From contig CAJNDS010001336.1 of the NCBI GenBank assembly GCA_905221605.1, forward strand, positions 294,473 through 358,472: a stretch of 64,000 nt of DNA. Reading direction: 5' to 3'. The notes beneath the pieces are model-generated. The model was not told the origin of the DNA. It did not search any database and worked only from the letters and a program-made list of their open reading frames with translations. This document shows, in pieces, positions 37,161-47,979 of this stretch (positions within the stretch are counted from its first letter, which is position 1; the number at the start of each line of letters is the position of its first letter). The position numbers were made by a program, and so were the translations under genes. This DNA is from Symbiodinium natans. Taxonomy: Eukaryota; Sar; Dinophyceae; Suessiales; Symbiodiniaceae.

Positions 37161-37613
37161 AAGTAGGGTTGGAGGGCCCTTTGGGCTCCACAAAGCCTAA
37201 ACCCCTAAAGATATATGGGCACTTGCCTAGAACATTGCCCTATTTCGGGGGTGATTTTATAAGACGGCCTCCTCTGATTCAAGATACCCAGTTAGGGACC
37301 ATCATTTTTTGAGAACTGACCATCTCATGCTAAATCCTAAGACCCTAAGCCGCTAAGCGTCTCTAGGATGAAGAGCTGGCACGAGCCGAAGGCCGAAACC
37401 TCTCAAAGATCTCGCTTGTTCGGGCTGGGGGTTGGCTTTAGGGGTTGAACCCTAAACCCTTAACCCTAAACCCCTAAACGCGGGGGCTTCAGTGGCTCTT
37501 AGGGTTTTCTTTCGCTTCTGGGAATTTCGGGTCGTCAGAAACCCCCAAGGGGGAAGATTCGCGCCATTTGGTTGCCTGGCTGGAAGCCGCGAGCTCGCGC
37601 GGATTGCTCTGAA

Positions 37614-37760
37614 TTAAGCGGCGGCTACGGGGCTGATCTGCAACGGCTCTGAGGCAACAAAAAACAAGCCGCTGCGACCCAGCCGTTGTCGTCCAGGATA
37701 GAGGGCGTTATGACCAAACCCGCTGACACTTACGTCCCACCGACCGGAAGTGTAGCACAT
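37614..37760 (-). CDS. Candidate exon with ORF of 48 codons, unknown protein
   Basis: The - frame reads CYTSGRWDVSVSGFGHNALY, then PGRQRLGRSGLFFVASEPLQ, then ISPVAAA and TAA at 37,616-37,614. CAG after EPL could be a splice site, so the stop may be intronic. A neighbouring - segment (about 37,877-37,947) reads CDVGRHVFLLVCDGCVLEAI, and a heptamer array (37,808-37,870) lies between the two. Family not recognised. Confidence 0.4.
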   Translation of the reverse strand: MCYTSGRWDVSVSGFGHNALYPGRQRLGRSGLFFVASEPLQISPVAAA

Positions 37761-38512
37761 TGAGATATCTGATCCCTAAACCCTAAACCCTAGACCCTAA
37801 ACCTTACTAAACCCTAAACCCTAAACCCTAAACCCTAAACCCTAAACCCTAAACCCTAAACCCTAAACCCTGATCCTGGCTCAATTGCTTCTAGCACACA
37901 GCCATCACAGACGAGCAAGAAGACATGGCGCCCTACATCGCAAGGTCCCTAAACCCTAAACCCCCTAAACCCTAAACCCTAAACCCCTAAACCCTAAACC
38001 CTGAACCCTAAACCCTAAACCCTAGACCCTAAACCCTAAACCCCTAAACCCTAAACCCTAAACTCTAAACCCTAAACCATCATCCCAAAGTCCGCAACCC
38101 TCCGAAACCCCTCAAGAGCCCTCTGCGGCTCCTTTTTAAGAGCCACAAGAAAGGAGTGAGAGTCTTTTGAACTAGGTTGCCCAGTAACCTAGGATGAAGA
38201 AGGGTTTAGGGTTTAGGGTTTAGGGTTTAGGGTTTGGGGTTTGGGGTTTGGGGTTTGGGGTTTAGGGTTGCCCTTTTTTGCTTGAAGGGGCTTATAAGGG
38301 AACCTAAACCTACTACTGGGCATCCTGGTGAGAACCATGAAGCCCTCGTCTCCCGGACCTACGCCGCAGGATCCTAAAAAAACGCGGGGGCCCCCCCACA
38401 CCAACTTCCGCCAACACCCTAAACCCTAAACGCTAAACCCTAAACCCTAAATCCTAAATCCTAAACCCCAAACCCTAGTGGGGGGGGGGTTCCCCTTGAA
38501 GAGTCTCCTCCT

Positions 38513-40322
38513 CTACAAGAAGAGGCCGCCCGTCACGCAGCTCACGGGCTGCCGGCAGAAGGGACAACGGCGGCTGGCCTGGCGCTCGTAGCAGCCTGCC
38601 ATTTCACTTCAGGGATTGTGTTAAGGGGGTTTGAGGTTTATGGCTTGAGGGTGTTTAGTGTAGGGGTCTTTAGGGTTTGGGGGGGGCTTAGGGTTTAGGG
38701 GTTTGGGGTTTAAGGGGCTTCAGTTCGGGGCTCTCAAGGTTTCTGGAATTGTTTTAAGGGGGGTTAGGTTTGTGAAGGTGTTTCGGGTTTAGGGTGTGCT
38801 GCAATTTCAGTTCAGGGCTCTTGAGGTTCCTACGGTTTTCAGGAGGTGTAGGGTTCATGGCTTTGTTTGTAGGGCTTTTAGGGTTTAGGAGGCTTCGGGT
38901 TTAGGGGTTTGGGGTTTAGGGTTTAGGGTTTAGGGGTTTAGGGTTTAGGGGTTTAGGGTTTAGGGCTGAGGGTTGAGGGAGGGGGTTTAGGGCTTAGGGG
39001 GGTTTGGTATTTGGGGTCTGAGGCTTTCCTTCTTCAGGCCATCAGTGCTTATGTTGTCTGTGTTCGCCAAGTCGCCGAGCTAGGGTTTAAGATCTAGGCT
39101 TAGGGTATCGGCGCGTTTTTGTCACCTCCATTTCCCTCTTTCTGGCCAGCTATAAAGCAACGGCCCCGCCGGAGTTCGAAGGCCCGCAGCAAGTCGGGTG
39201 TTGGGGGAGCTTAGGGAGCTTTCGGGTCTAGGGCTTCAGGTTCTAGAGTTCAGGGCGTCAGGGCACAGCCCAGAACGCCCAAAACTGCAGAGATCACTCC
39301 CTGCTCCCTGGAAGCCCAGAAAGTATGAGTAGTATGAGCAGGGTACAGGCCTCCCAAAGCCACCCAAAGCCACCCAAAACAGAAAAAACAATCCCCCCCA
39401 AAAAAAGAAAACACCAACAAACACCTAAGCCCCTCAAACCTTACAATCCCATGACTCTCCGAAGCCCTGGTGTGATCCCAAGCGGCCACTGCAGAGCACG
39501 TGGCCGCAGGGCGCCAGTACGATCACAGCCTTCAAGGGATCGAAGCTCTTGTAACCCCAAGTGGGTTTCGGGTTCAGGGTTTAGGGTTTAGGGTCAGGGT
39601 TTAGGGTTTGGGGCTGTCAAGGTTTCCTGAATTTACTACGATTCCCTACGCACTTCTTACGGCCCTAAACCCCAAACCCCCAAAATGCCATCGGGAAGCC
39701 TAATTCGGGGCAGCCTAGTTTAGACCTTAAACCCTTAAACCGTGTATATTTCTTGGTAGAATATTGTATTTAATTCAGGGTGCTGAACCCTAAACTCCAA
39801 ACTATTGAACGCTGAGAGGCGATGTGGTATCCAAAGGGCCTAACGGGCCTAAACCCTAAACCCTTGTGAATAAGAAGATCCACTTCCGAGTCTTCAGGAT
39901 CTCTCCCTCCAGGGGTTTAGGGTCTAAACTACTCAGCCCTCAGCATCCCTAAACCCTAAACCCTAAACCCTAAAACTCTTAATCTCAAACTCGACATCTT
40001 TTGCCATGAGCTTCCGAGTCGGGAGCCGAGGCCTGGAACACAAGGAACAGCTTGGGAGCTATTGAGGGTGGGCTTAGGGCTTTTTTGGGGGGTTTAGGGT
40101 TCAGGGCTTGGGGTTTAGGCCGAGGGTGGGCTTAGGGCTTTTTTAGGGGGTTTAGGGTTTAGGGCTAGGGTTTAGGCCTTGGGGTTTGGGGTTTAGGGTT
40201 TAGGTGTGCTTAGAGCGCTAGGTGTTTAGGGAGTTGAGTCTTTTTTTTTGGGGGTGGGGGGGCGGGGAGGGGGTTGGGGAGCGCACCTTGCTTTCGCTGC
40301 AGATGCCGCAGGTCTGCTCAAC
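38513..40322 (-). CDS. C3HC4 RING-finger protein, C-terminal three exons
   Basis: Exon A (40,322 or further upstream to 40,287) reads VEQTCGICSESK. Exon B (39,529-39,487, 43 nt) reads AVIVLAPCGHVLCS. Exon C (38,595-38,513) reads CYERQASRRCPFCRQPVSCV, then TGGLFL and TAG. Joined in frame they give C-x2-C-x11-C-x-H-x2-C-x2-C-x8-C-x2-C, a complete RING. The A-B intron (757 bp) is GT-AG and the B-C intron (891 bp) is GC-AG. RING proteins are usually E3 ubiquitin ligases; substrate and cellular site are unknown. The N-terminal exons are unresolved, though a coding-like segment at 40,704-40,787 (KQQYKCRHLGTLQNWCTGGH) lies upstream. The domain is at the extreme C-terminus. Confidence 0.75.
38596..39486 (-). 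other. RING gene intron (GC-AG, 891 bp) with degenerate TTTAGGG
   Basis: Donor GC after TGCAGTG and acceptor GGCAG before GCTGC, with GGC shared at both sites. The interior is mostly TTTAGGG-like strings plus a unique island at 39,110-39,200 that is itself open on the - strand (LLRAFELRRGRCFIAG). Confidence 0.55.
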
Positions 40323-40597
40323 CTTGGGGGAGGAGCCGATGGGCCTTTAAATTAAGGCTCCCAAGTAGGGTTTAGGGTAGTTACATGGGCCTTTAGTAAC
40401 CCTAAACCCTAAACCCTAAACCTCTTATATGACCTATTCAAGTTCAGGGCCCATACATTCGAATCCTTTAAGGGAGGTAAGTGACCACGTTAAGGGCGCA
40501 TGAAACTGCGCCTAGCAAGCGAGGCTCAGGGCAGCTTAGGGTTTTAGGGGGGGTTTATGGTTTAGGGTGTCGGGCCTGGACCCTAAACCATCAGATT

Positions 40598-40676
40598 AGG
40601 GTTTAGGGTTTAGGGTTTAGGGTTTAGGGTTTAGGGTTTAGGGTTTAGGGTTTAGGGTTTAGGGTTTAGGGTCTAG
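40598..40676. repeat. (TTTAGGG)n array, about 11 copies
   Basis: Perfect heptamers upstream (in sense) of the RING exons and downstream of the 40,704-40,787 coding-like segment. Confidence 0.9.
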
Positions 40677-41333
40677 GGTTGAATGGGGTTTGGGGTATAT
40701 AGGGTGTGGCAAGGCCATGGATGTCCAATGGCCACCAGTACACCAGTTCTGTAAGGTGCCAAGGTGTCGACACTTGTATTGCTGTTTCCTACTGTAAAAA
40801 ATGGAGTGGAACCTTAAAAAGGACCCCGCGGAACCATGTAGGGGTGTCGGCTTTAGGAAGAAGATTGAGGGGATAAAGGGTTTAGGGTTAAGGGATTGGG
40901 GGGGGGGGTTTAGGCTTCAAGCTTGAGTAAGAAGAAGGTTAACGTTATGAATGCAAAGACCCTAGACCCTAAATTCAAAAACCCCTCAACTTGATGCCTC
41001 CCAAACCGCGGAGGCTTGAAAGACAGGGGCTGCTTTTGCTAAGTTTCAGGGACAAAGGGGGCTTCTGAATTCGGTTACCATCACAAGGGTTACATGGTCG
41101 ATGGCAAAGATCATTTCTTCTTCTGGTAGCTGTAGCTGAACTCAAGTTCCTTAACAAGGACCCAGCAAGCTCCCTGGGCACCTGGCTTCTTTTCTGAGCA
41201 TTCGATGAACCCTAAACCCTAAAACCTAAACCCCAAACCCCTAACCCCAAACCCTAAACCTCCAAGCCCTAAACCCTAAACCCCAAATCCTATAAACCCC
41301 AAACCCCAAACCCCAAACCCCAAACCCTAACCC

Positions 41334-41422
41334 TAAACCCTAAACCCTAAACCCTAAACCCTAAACCCTAAACCCTAAACCCTAAACCCTAAACCCTAAA
41401 CCCTAAACCCTAAACCCTAACC
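41334..41422. repeat. (CCCTAAA)n array, about 12 copies
   Basis: Perfect heptamers directly flanking the candidate exon at 41,432-41,524. Confidence 0.9.
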
Positions 41423-41431
41423 CCCAGCAAA

Positions 41432-41524
41432 CGGTGCTTGCTTTCCACTATGGCCCCAGGAGCTCCTCGAGCCCGCTTGGCCGGCGGCTCCTCGCTGAGG
41501 CCCTGCCAAGAAACCTGGTCGAGT
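41432..41524 (-). CDS. Candidate exon, unknown protein
   Basis: After GACCAG the - frame reads VSWQGLSEEPPAKRARGAPG, then AIVESKHRLLG (31 codons), and runs directly into the (CCCTAAA)n array. PAKRAR could be a nuclear-localisation-type patch. No family recognised. Confidence 0.45.
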
Positions 41525-41582
41525 GGGTTGAGGGGTTGAGGGGTTGAGGGGTTGAGGGGTTGAGGGGTTGAGGGTTGAGGGG
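41525..41582. repeat. 10-bp tandem repeat GGTTGAGGGG
   Basis: Five or more copies of a decamer related to the heptamer, adjoining the 41,432-41,524 candidate exon. Confidence 0.85.
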
Positions 41583-42178
41583 TATGGGTTTAAGGTTTAG
41601 GGCTTAGGGGTTTAGGGTGTCGGGGTTTAGGGGGTAGGGTTTCGGTTTTGAGGGGTTTTAGGGGTTTGTTTAGGTTTCTTGTAGGGCTTATATGGTTTAG
41701 GCTTTAGGGTTGAGGGTAAACCCTCTGAACAATGTTCCTGTATATGACCCAATAAGGGAATTATGAGAGCTTTGGGTTTGGGGTCCAGAACCTCAAAGTC
41801 CCAAACTCCAAGCCCGAAAACCTTCAAACCCGAAATCTTACATAGAAGCCCTAAGCCCTAAACCCCTACAGCCCCTGCAGCCCCTAAAAACTACAGCCCC
41901 TGAACTCCCCTAAAATCCCCAAAGCCCTAAGCCCTACCCTCCCAAACGCCCCAAACAAACCCTAAACCCCAAAACTCTAGAGACCCCCAAAACCGTTTAG
42001 GCTGTCGGGCTCAAGCCCCAAAACCTCCCAAAACGGTTTAGGGTTTAGGGTTTCGGGTTTCGGGTTTAGGGTTTAGGGGTTTAGGGGTTCAGGGTTTAGG
42101 GTTAGGGGTTTAGGGTTAGGGTTTAGGGTTTGGGGTTTAGGGTTTAGGGTTTAGGGTTTAGGGTTTAGGGTTTAGGGC

Positions 42179-42271
42179 TACAAATCCCCCTGACGCCTGG
42201 ATGACGAAGTTGTGGAGCCCCTCGGCGACTTCGAAGCTTCTGAAGCCAAGGCCAGCCAACTCCTCTCGGCT
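42179..42271 (-). CDS. Candidate exon, unknown protein
   Basis: The - frame reads REELAGLGFRSFEVAEGLHN, then FVIQASGGFVA. Both sides are heptamer or TTTGGGG arrays. A further - segment at about 42,400-42,499 (KPPMVREFMRCGWPGPPST) may be its upstream exon, separated by the 42,280-42,398 TTTGGGG/TTTTGGGG array. No family recognised. Confidence 0.45.
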
Positions 42272-42864
42272 TCGAGGGCTGGGGGGTTTGGGGTTTAGGG
42301 TTTGGGGTTTAGGGTTTAGGGTTTGGGGTTTGGGGTTTGGGGTTTGGGGTTTGGGGTTTTGGGGTTTTGGGGTTTTGGGGTTTTGGGGTTTTGGGGTCCG
42401 CCGACCCTGGCGGCGTGTTGGATGGGAAAAGGAGTAGATGGAGGGCCAGGCCACCCACACCGCATAAACTCACGGACCATAGGCGGTTTCGCACAGGACA
42501 CAAGAGTCCTTTGAGAAAAAACGCACCCAGCCCCCCCCTACCCCTTCCCCCCCCCCCTCCCCCCCCCCTACCCCCCTCTCCGATGGGGCAGCCCTCACGT
42601 TTCACAGAGGCTCAAGCAAATCAACTTTTGGCATCCTTTGAGCTGACGAGCGTGTTTAAACCTTTCAACTATGCTCCAGCGGGGTCGGCGGCTTGAGCCG
42701 GAGGATCTTAAATTTAGGGTTTGGGGTTTAGGGTTTAGGGATTAGAGTTTAGGGTTTGGGGTTTAGGGTTTGGGGTTTAGGGTTTGGGGTTTGGGGTTTA
42801 GGGTTTGGGGTTTAGGGTTTGGGGTTTAGGGTTTGGGGTTCAGGGTATTTGGGGTTTAGGGTCT

Positions 42865-42954
42865 AATTCTTTGATTCATTCGCTTGCCCGCCCAGGATTG
42901 CAGCTCCAAGAACTGCTCGGGATGGTTCTTAGACTCCTCAGGGGCGCTTGGGAA
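42865..42954 (-). CDS. Candidate exon, unknown protein
   Basis: The - frame reads FPSAPEESKNHPEQFLELQS, then WAGKRMNQRI (30 codons), between TTTAGGG/TTTGGGG arrays on both sides. No family recognised. Confidence 0.45.
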
Positions 42955-43225
42955 GGTTTAGCGTTTAGGGTTTAGGGTTTAGGGTTTAGGGTTTAGGGTT
43001 TTGGGTTTTGGGTTTAGGGCGTACAAGATGATGAGGTGCTCGAGGCCCTAAAAACACCTCAAACCCTTAACCCTGCATCCCAACATCATTCAACAAACCC
43101 AAGCGAAAACCTAAACTTGAAGCCCTACACTCCCGAAACCCCGAGACCCCGAAGCCCTAAACCCCGAAAACCCTAAACCCCTCAACCCCGGACGCTAAAC
43201 CCTAAACCCTAAACCCTAAACCCTA

Positions 43226-43318
43226 AGCCTTCAGCAGCAACAAAAAGCCGCCAAACCGGGGAGCGTCCTGCTCCAAGAGGGCCTTGTCGAGACCCCGGTT
43301 CATGGCCTGCCAGATTTC
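43226..43318 (-). CDS. Candidate exon, unknown protein
   Basis: The - frame reads EIWQAMNRGLDKALLEQDAP, then RFGGFLLLLKA (31 codons), immediately beside a CCCTAAA array (43,196-43,225). Very protein-like; probably the same gene as 42,865-42,954 and 43,578-43,649. No family recognised. Confidence 0.5.
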
Positions 43319-43577
43319 TAGGGAAGGGTTTAGGGTTTAGGTTTAGGGTTTAGAGTTTAGGGTTTAGGGTTTGGGGTTTAGGGTTTAGGGTTTAGGTTTT
43401 CAGGTTTCAGGGTCTAGGGTTTCAGGGTTTAGGGGGGGCTTCAGGGTTTAGGGCCACAAAAACCCTAAAACCCTAACCCTCCCCCCCCGACCCCCGGAAC
43501 CCCAAACTCTTTGGGAGTCTCTAACCTAAACCCTAAACCCTAAACCCGAAACCCCAAACTCTTTGGGGAGTCTCTAA

Positions 43578-43649
43578 GTGGGCCTGCACTCCAAACTTCT
43601 TCAGGCCCGTGTGCGTGGTGACCATGTAGCCGCCGGACCTGAACTTCGG
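43578..43649 (-). CDS. Candidate exon, unknown protein
   Basis: The - frame reads PKFRSGGYMVTTHTGLKKFG, then VQAH (24 codons). Heptamer arrays lie on the sense-upstream side (43,660-43,745). No family recognised. Confidence 0.45.
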
Positions 43650-43749
43650 ATGTGAAAGGGGTTTAGGGTTTAGGGGTTAGGGGTTGGGGTTTAGGGGTTG
43701 GGGTTTGGGGTTTGGGGTTTGGGGTTTAGGGTTTAGGGTTTAGGGTTTT

Positions 43750-44330
43750 TGATGCTTTTGGGAAGCCTTCGGGCCATTGGGGGTCTTGATCGGCTTCAGG
43801 GGTTTGATAGGCTTCGGGGTTGAAGCTTAGGGCGCGTGAGCTGCTGGCTATCTGCTGGTCGTGGGATTTTCTGGGTCAACGGTAAGCAAAGTGGCAAGGG
43901 TCAAAAACATGCTTGTCTAAAACCGGATCTTTCAGCAAGCTCTGGCTCTTATTTAGTAGGCTTTATGCAGCCTCCAGGGGGATTCGGTAGGCCTTCGGGA
44001 TTTGAAGTCGAGAACTTTGGGAAGGACAATTGGGCCCGGAAGGGCTCAGGGGTAGCAAGGGGCGGTAGGCGGGCCCGCAAACGACCTGGCCATCTGCCTT
44101 ATGTGCGCCTTGAGGTAACCTGTCCCTGAAAGAAGCAGCAAGAAACCCCAAATCCTGAACCCTAAACCCTAAATGCTCTCGTTCACGGGCCGTCCTTCTA
44201 TGCTAGACAAAAATCTAACCCGAACGAGAAGCCTTGTTGCTACAAACCTATTAGAGCTACAAGCAATAGAGCGTGACACCTCACAAGTCTATACTCTAGC
44301 TTAGGGCTTAGGCTTTAGGAGCTTCTTTTG
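43750..44330. other. Unassigned interval
   Basis: A + ORF of 97 codons (43,836-44,129) has unremarkable, Gly/Arg-rich composition and no recognised motif. I do not call it a gene. The rest is unique or weakly repetitive DNA. Confidence 0.3.
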
Positions 44331-44336
44331 GGGAGC

Positions 44337-44429
44337 ACATCTGTCTAGGTCGAGGGGCTGGCTCTCGCGACGGCATTCCTCCTGGACCTTTGCCACTTCG
44401 TCTTTGACCTTCTTAAGCAGACTCCGTGT
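44337..44429 (-). CDS. Candidate exon, coiled coil
   Basis: The - frame reads TRSLLKKVKDEVAKVQEECR, then RESQPLDLDRC: a clear charged coiled-coil heptad pattern. Another small - segment (about 44,959-45,003, VEDPKTLSFTGDDKA) is nearby. No family recognised. Confidence 0.45.
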
Positions 44430-45177
44430 GCTAGTGGGGCGAAACCCTTAACCCTAGAGCCCTAAACCCTAAACCCTACTGAGTTGATGACGAGTGCAGC
44501 TAGTCTTGGGGCGGGGACGGTGACAAAGGTTCACCTTTCGATGAGTAGGCTTAGGAGTTAGGGTTTAGGGTTTATGCCTTAGGCCCTCTGCCCCCCGAAT
44601 ACAAAAAGCGCCTCCTGAAGACCTCATGAACACCTGCATAGGGCCTTCCTAAGATAGGAGAACACTCTATAGGTCTCCTATAGCAAGGAGGATAGAAACT
44701 TGGGGGTGCTTGCGGTGCCCCTATTTTGTTGTTGAAACTCTCATCTCAGCCCTTAGAGGGGGATATGAAGTCCTTGGTAACTCCGAAATGCCCTGGTCTC
44801 ACCGCAACCCTAGGAATAAACAAGCCCTAAACCCGAACCCTTTGTCTTAGAGATACGGAAAAAATGATGGGAACCCAAACACCTTTTAATGAGGAAGCAA
44901 AAGGCCCCACTCTGAGTCTTCGAAATTGTTTAGGGTTTAGGGTTTAGGGTTTAGTGGCCTTGTCATCTCCCGTGAAGCTAAGCGTCTTCGGGTCCTCAAC
45001 CCCAAGCCCCCTCAACGAACCCGAGCTGCGAATGGTGACGCCCTAGAAGTCCCTAAGCCGAGAAAGTGTCGAAGGTTTAGAGTTGAGGGTTTAGGGTTTG
45101 GGTTCAGGGGTTAAGGTTTAGTTAGGGTCTAGGGTGTCTAGGGTTTAGGGTTTCGAGGTGTGAAGCTATGCCTGAAC

Positions 45178-45264
45178 AGGTGTCTGTGGCCCCCGGGCCC
45201 ACTGCTCGATCATCTTCGACTCCTCCATTGCAATCCTCATGCACAGTGGATGGAAACCCTCTGC
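45178..45264 (-). CDS. Candidate exon, unknown protein
   Basis: The - frame reads AEGFHPLCMRIAMEESKMIE, then QWARGPQTP (29 codons). Balanced helical composition; no family recognised. Confidence 0.45.
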
Positions 45265-45896
45265 CATAAGTCCTAGAACCCTAAACCCTCTTTATGTTTA
45301 ATATGAACTCATGCACCCACCCAACCAAAAACACAAAAGAAACGGCCCCTGGCGCGCGGGGCAGTGAAACAGTCACACCTCTGAAGACCCTCAAGTGTTC
45401 AAGGCTTCAGGGGTTTGGGGGGGTTTACGGTTTCTAGGGTATCCCGGAAACTCCCGAAACCTTGAAACTCGAGTTGGGGGATTTGGGGTTTCAGGGTTTC
45501 AGGGGTTTGGGGTTTGGGTTTTAGGGGCGCCGCGATTTGTCGGTCTAGAATCCGCAGGGAACAACAGGAATTGGCTGTGGTATGTGTGACTGTGTTTATA
45601 AACAAGGCTGTGCCGTAGGGAGTTGGGGGGCCTGGGGAGGTCACATGCAGGTACTATGAAAGAAGGTCTGCAATACAGGGACGAATCCTCCATAAAACGC
45701 GAAAACCCCAAAAAACCTCTTAAGCCCAGAAGCCGTACTCAACCTCGAATTGTAGGTCTCGGCTTTAGGGTTTCGGGTTTAGGGGTTTAAGGGTTTAGGG
45801 GATTTAGGGCGTAGGGGTTCAGGGCTTAGGGGTTTAGGGTTTTGATCCCTAAGGCCCCTCCACCCACCCCGGCAAACGGAGGCAGCCGAGGCACTT

Positions 45897-46124
45897 TTGG
45901 TTCGTTGCATCCGCTTGCTTCGTCAGGCTCAAGGCAAAAGACATCTGGCCCTGGCGCGCCCAGAGGTCAAGAACTTAAATCTTTATGTGGCAGACAATGG
46001 TGCATTCTGTGTTCTGTTCGTTGAAGGATATTCTGGACTGCTATCAGATCTTCGAGTCAATTTCAGTATAGTATGTTCCAGTGTGGTATCGTATATTACG
46101 TCTACTCGGGAGATCATGGCTTGA
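45897..46124 (+). CDS. Possible + strand coding segment, unknown
   Basis: The + frame reads VRCIRLLRQAQGKRHLALAR, then PEVKNLNLYVADNGAFCVLF, then VEGYSG and on, to TGA. It is the only protein-like + segment in a long - strand block, so it may be a retrotransposed or mobile-element fragment. No family recognised. Confidence 0.3.
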   Translation: MVRCIRLLRQAQGKRHLALARPEVKNLNLYVADNGAFCVLFVEGYSGLLSDLRVNFSIVCSSVVSYITSTREIMA

Positions 46125-46476
46125 TACGCTATACTTCGCCCTAAACCCTAAACCCTAAACCCTAAACCCTAAACCCTAGACCCTAAGCCCTCAAGCCCTC
46201 AAGCCCATTGCAAAGAGAAGAGACCCAAGAGTTCCCGCGCTTCCGCATCCTCAAGCCCTGATCCCCTTCCCAAACGATTAAGCCCTGCAGCCCTGCTGCT
46301 ATTGAATAGGGTTTGGGCTTAGGGCTTAGGGCTTAGGGTTTAGGGTCGAGGGTTGAGGGTTGAGGGTTTGGGCTTAGGGTTTAGGGTTTAGACTTTACCT
46401 TGACTTTACCTTAAATCCTCAAACCCCTAAACCCCAAAAGGCCGACACCCTGACTCCCCAATGCTAGGGGAGGCAC

Positions 46477-46581
46477 TTGTGCGGAGATAGCCGGTTGCAC
46501 GAAGGCGGATGGAGCGTGCTCGCCGCTGGGCCAAAACAGCTCTGCGGGGCAGACGCCTTCCCTGCTTACTACTTCCGGGTC
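46477..46581 (-). CDS. Candidate exon beside a family-A MITE, unknown protein
   Basis: The - frame reads DPEVVSREGVCPAELFWPSG, then EHAPSAFVQPAISAQ (35 codons), followed by GTGCC, a GT donor. The family-A MITE overlaps its sense-upstream edge, consistent with the MITE being the preceding intron. No family recognised. Confidence 0.5.
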
Positions 46582-46706
46582 TTGTTAACCAAGTATAACT
46601 GCACTTATCGAGCTGTACCTAAAGCCATACTAGGGCACTGAAGGGGCTTATAAGTGGGTTCTGAGTACAGTTATAATTGGTTAAGAAGTACCATGAACCT
46701 CCAAGT
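46571..46706. mobile_element. Family-A MITE copy with degenerate left end
   Basis: The right end AAGTACCATGAACCTCCAAG is intact and the internal arm TTGTTAACCAAGTATAACTG is paired with CAGTTATAATTGGTTAAG. The left TIR is diverged (ACTTCCGGGTCTTG). In sense it lies directly before the 46,477-46,581 candidate exon. Confidence 0.65.
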
Positions 46707-47192
46707 GCTGGGTGTAGGGTTTAAGGCATAGGAGAAAGAATCCAGCAGAGGAAGGGACAGGGAACCCTGTTCTATTCTGCGGGCATTACAAAGACACCCA
46801 TAACCTCTCAAATCCCATTCCCCGAATCCTTGGAACGCTTAAAAAATGTTCCCAAACAGGGTCCTACTTTCACCCACTAAAGTGCTATTGAGCTTAGGGC
46901 TTAGGGCGTAGGATGTTTAGGGTTTAGGGTTTAGGGTTTATGAAATGCCCATATAACCTAAACCCTAAACCCTAAACCCGAAACCCTAAACCCTAAACCC
47001 TAAACCCGAAACCCGAAACCCTAAACCCTAAACCCTAAACAATAAACCCTAAACCCTAAACCCTAAAAACCCTAAACCCTAGACCCTACACCCTAAACCC
47101 TAAACCCTAACCCTAACCCTAAACCCTAAACCTTAACCCCTAAACCCTAAATATCCCACGCCTCCTAGCCAGCAAGGAAAAGAGAGCAAAGC

Positions 47193-47410
47193 TTTTTGAG
47201 GCCCAGGGGCTGCCGTCTTTGGCTCCAGGGGAGATGTCGGTGAGGATATAGACCTGGCCGCACATTCGCAGGGGTTCAGGGTGTAGGGTTAGGGTTTAGG
47301 CTGAAGGCTTAGGGCTTAGGGTTTAGGGTTTGGGCAGGATATAGACCTGGCAGCAAGTTACTTGGAGCGGTCGGGGCACAAAAGGGGTGCTATGGCAAAG
47401 GCCACCCTTA
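47193..47410 (-). CDS. Two exons split by a 93-bp intron with 16-bp direct repeats, unknown protein
   Basis: Exon 1 (about 47,410-47,347) reads LCHSTPFVPRPLQVTCCQ. Exon 2 (47,253 to about 47,193) reads VYILTDISPGAKDGSPWA. The GT-AG intron (47,254-47,346) is 93 bp of heptamer-like sequence. AGGATATAGACCTGGC (+ strand) occurs exactly at 47,243-47,258 and 47,336-47,351, so splicing restores one copy in frame. No family recognised. Confidence 0.6.
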
Positions 47411-47889
47411 CAGTTCGACCCTTGGACCCAGCCGAAACCCTGAGCCCTAACGCTCTTAAAACCCGTTAGACCCTTCAATCCCTTGAAACACTTAAAACCC
47501 TTTGAACCCTTAAAACGCTCACAGACCCTTGAAGCCCTTAAATCCTTCAAGCCCTTTAAGCCCTTTAAGCCCTACTAGACCCAAGAGTAGCCTAACAAGA
47601 AAAAGGGTGCCCTTTTTTGTCTAAAGGGGCTTAGAAAGGAACTCTTGGTCCTAGCCTAACAAGGCTCAAGCTTGCATTAACCACGCAACCGAGACCTCTA
47701 AAGCCCGAAACCCTCCAAGTGCAAACCTCAACTTTGGACCCTTTATCCTATAACCCCGATAAATACCTTATATAGCCCCTATATACCTGAGTAGCCCCTA
47801 AATAGCCCCTAAATGAACCCTAAAAAGCGGAGTTCCCGAACAAGACCTCAAGAACCCCAAGGTCCCTGATAAGGGTCCATCTCTTAGTC

Positions 47890-47974
47890 CCTTGAAACCT
47901 GCCGAGGCCCGGACCGCACTCCGGAAATGCCTCATGAGCAGGTGCAGGTACTTCGTGCCGAGGGTCCACGATCC
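47890..47974 (-). CDS. Candidate exon, unknown protein
   Basis: The - frame reads GSWTLGTKYLHLLMRHFRSA, then VRASAGFK. Strongly helical and basic. No family recognised. Confidence 0.45.
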
Positions 47975-47979
47975 AAACC

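Noticed and set aside
42158-42696. Overlapping Pro-Lys and Gly-Leu-rich ORFs on both strands
   Set aside because: They are translations of heptamer/TTTGGGG arrays (NPKPQTPNPKP-type or GFGVWGLGF-type strings). The only credible coding parts are the short unique islands.
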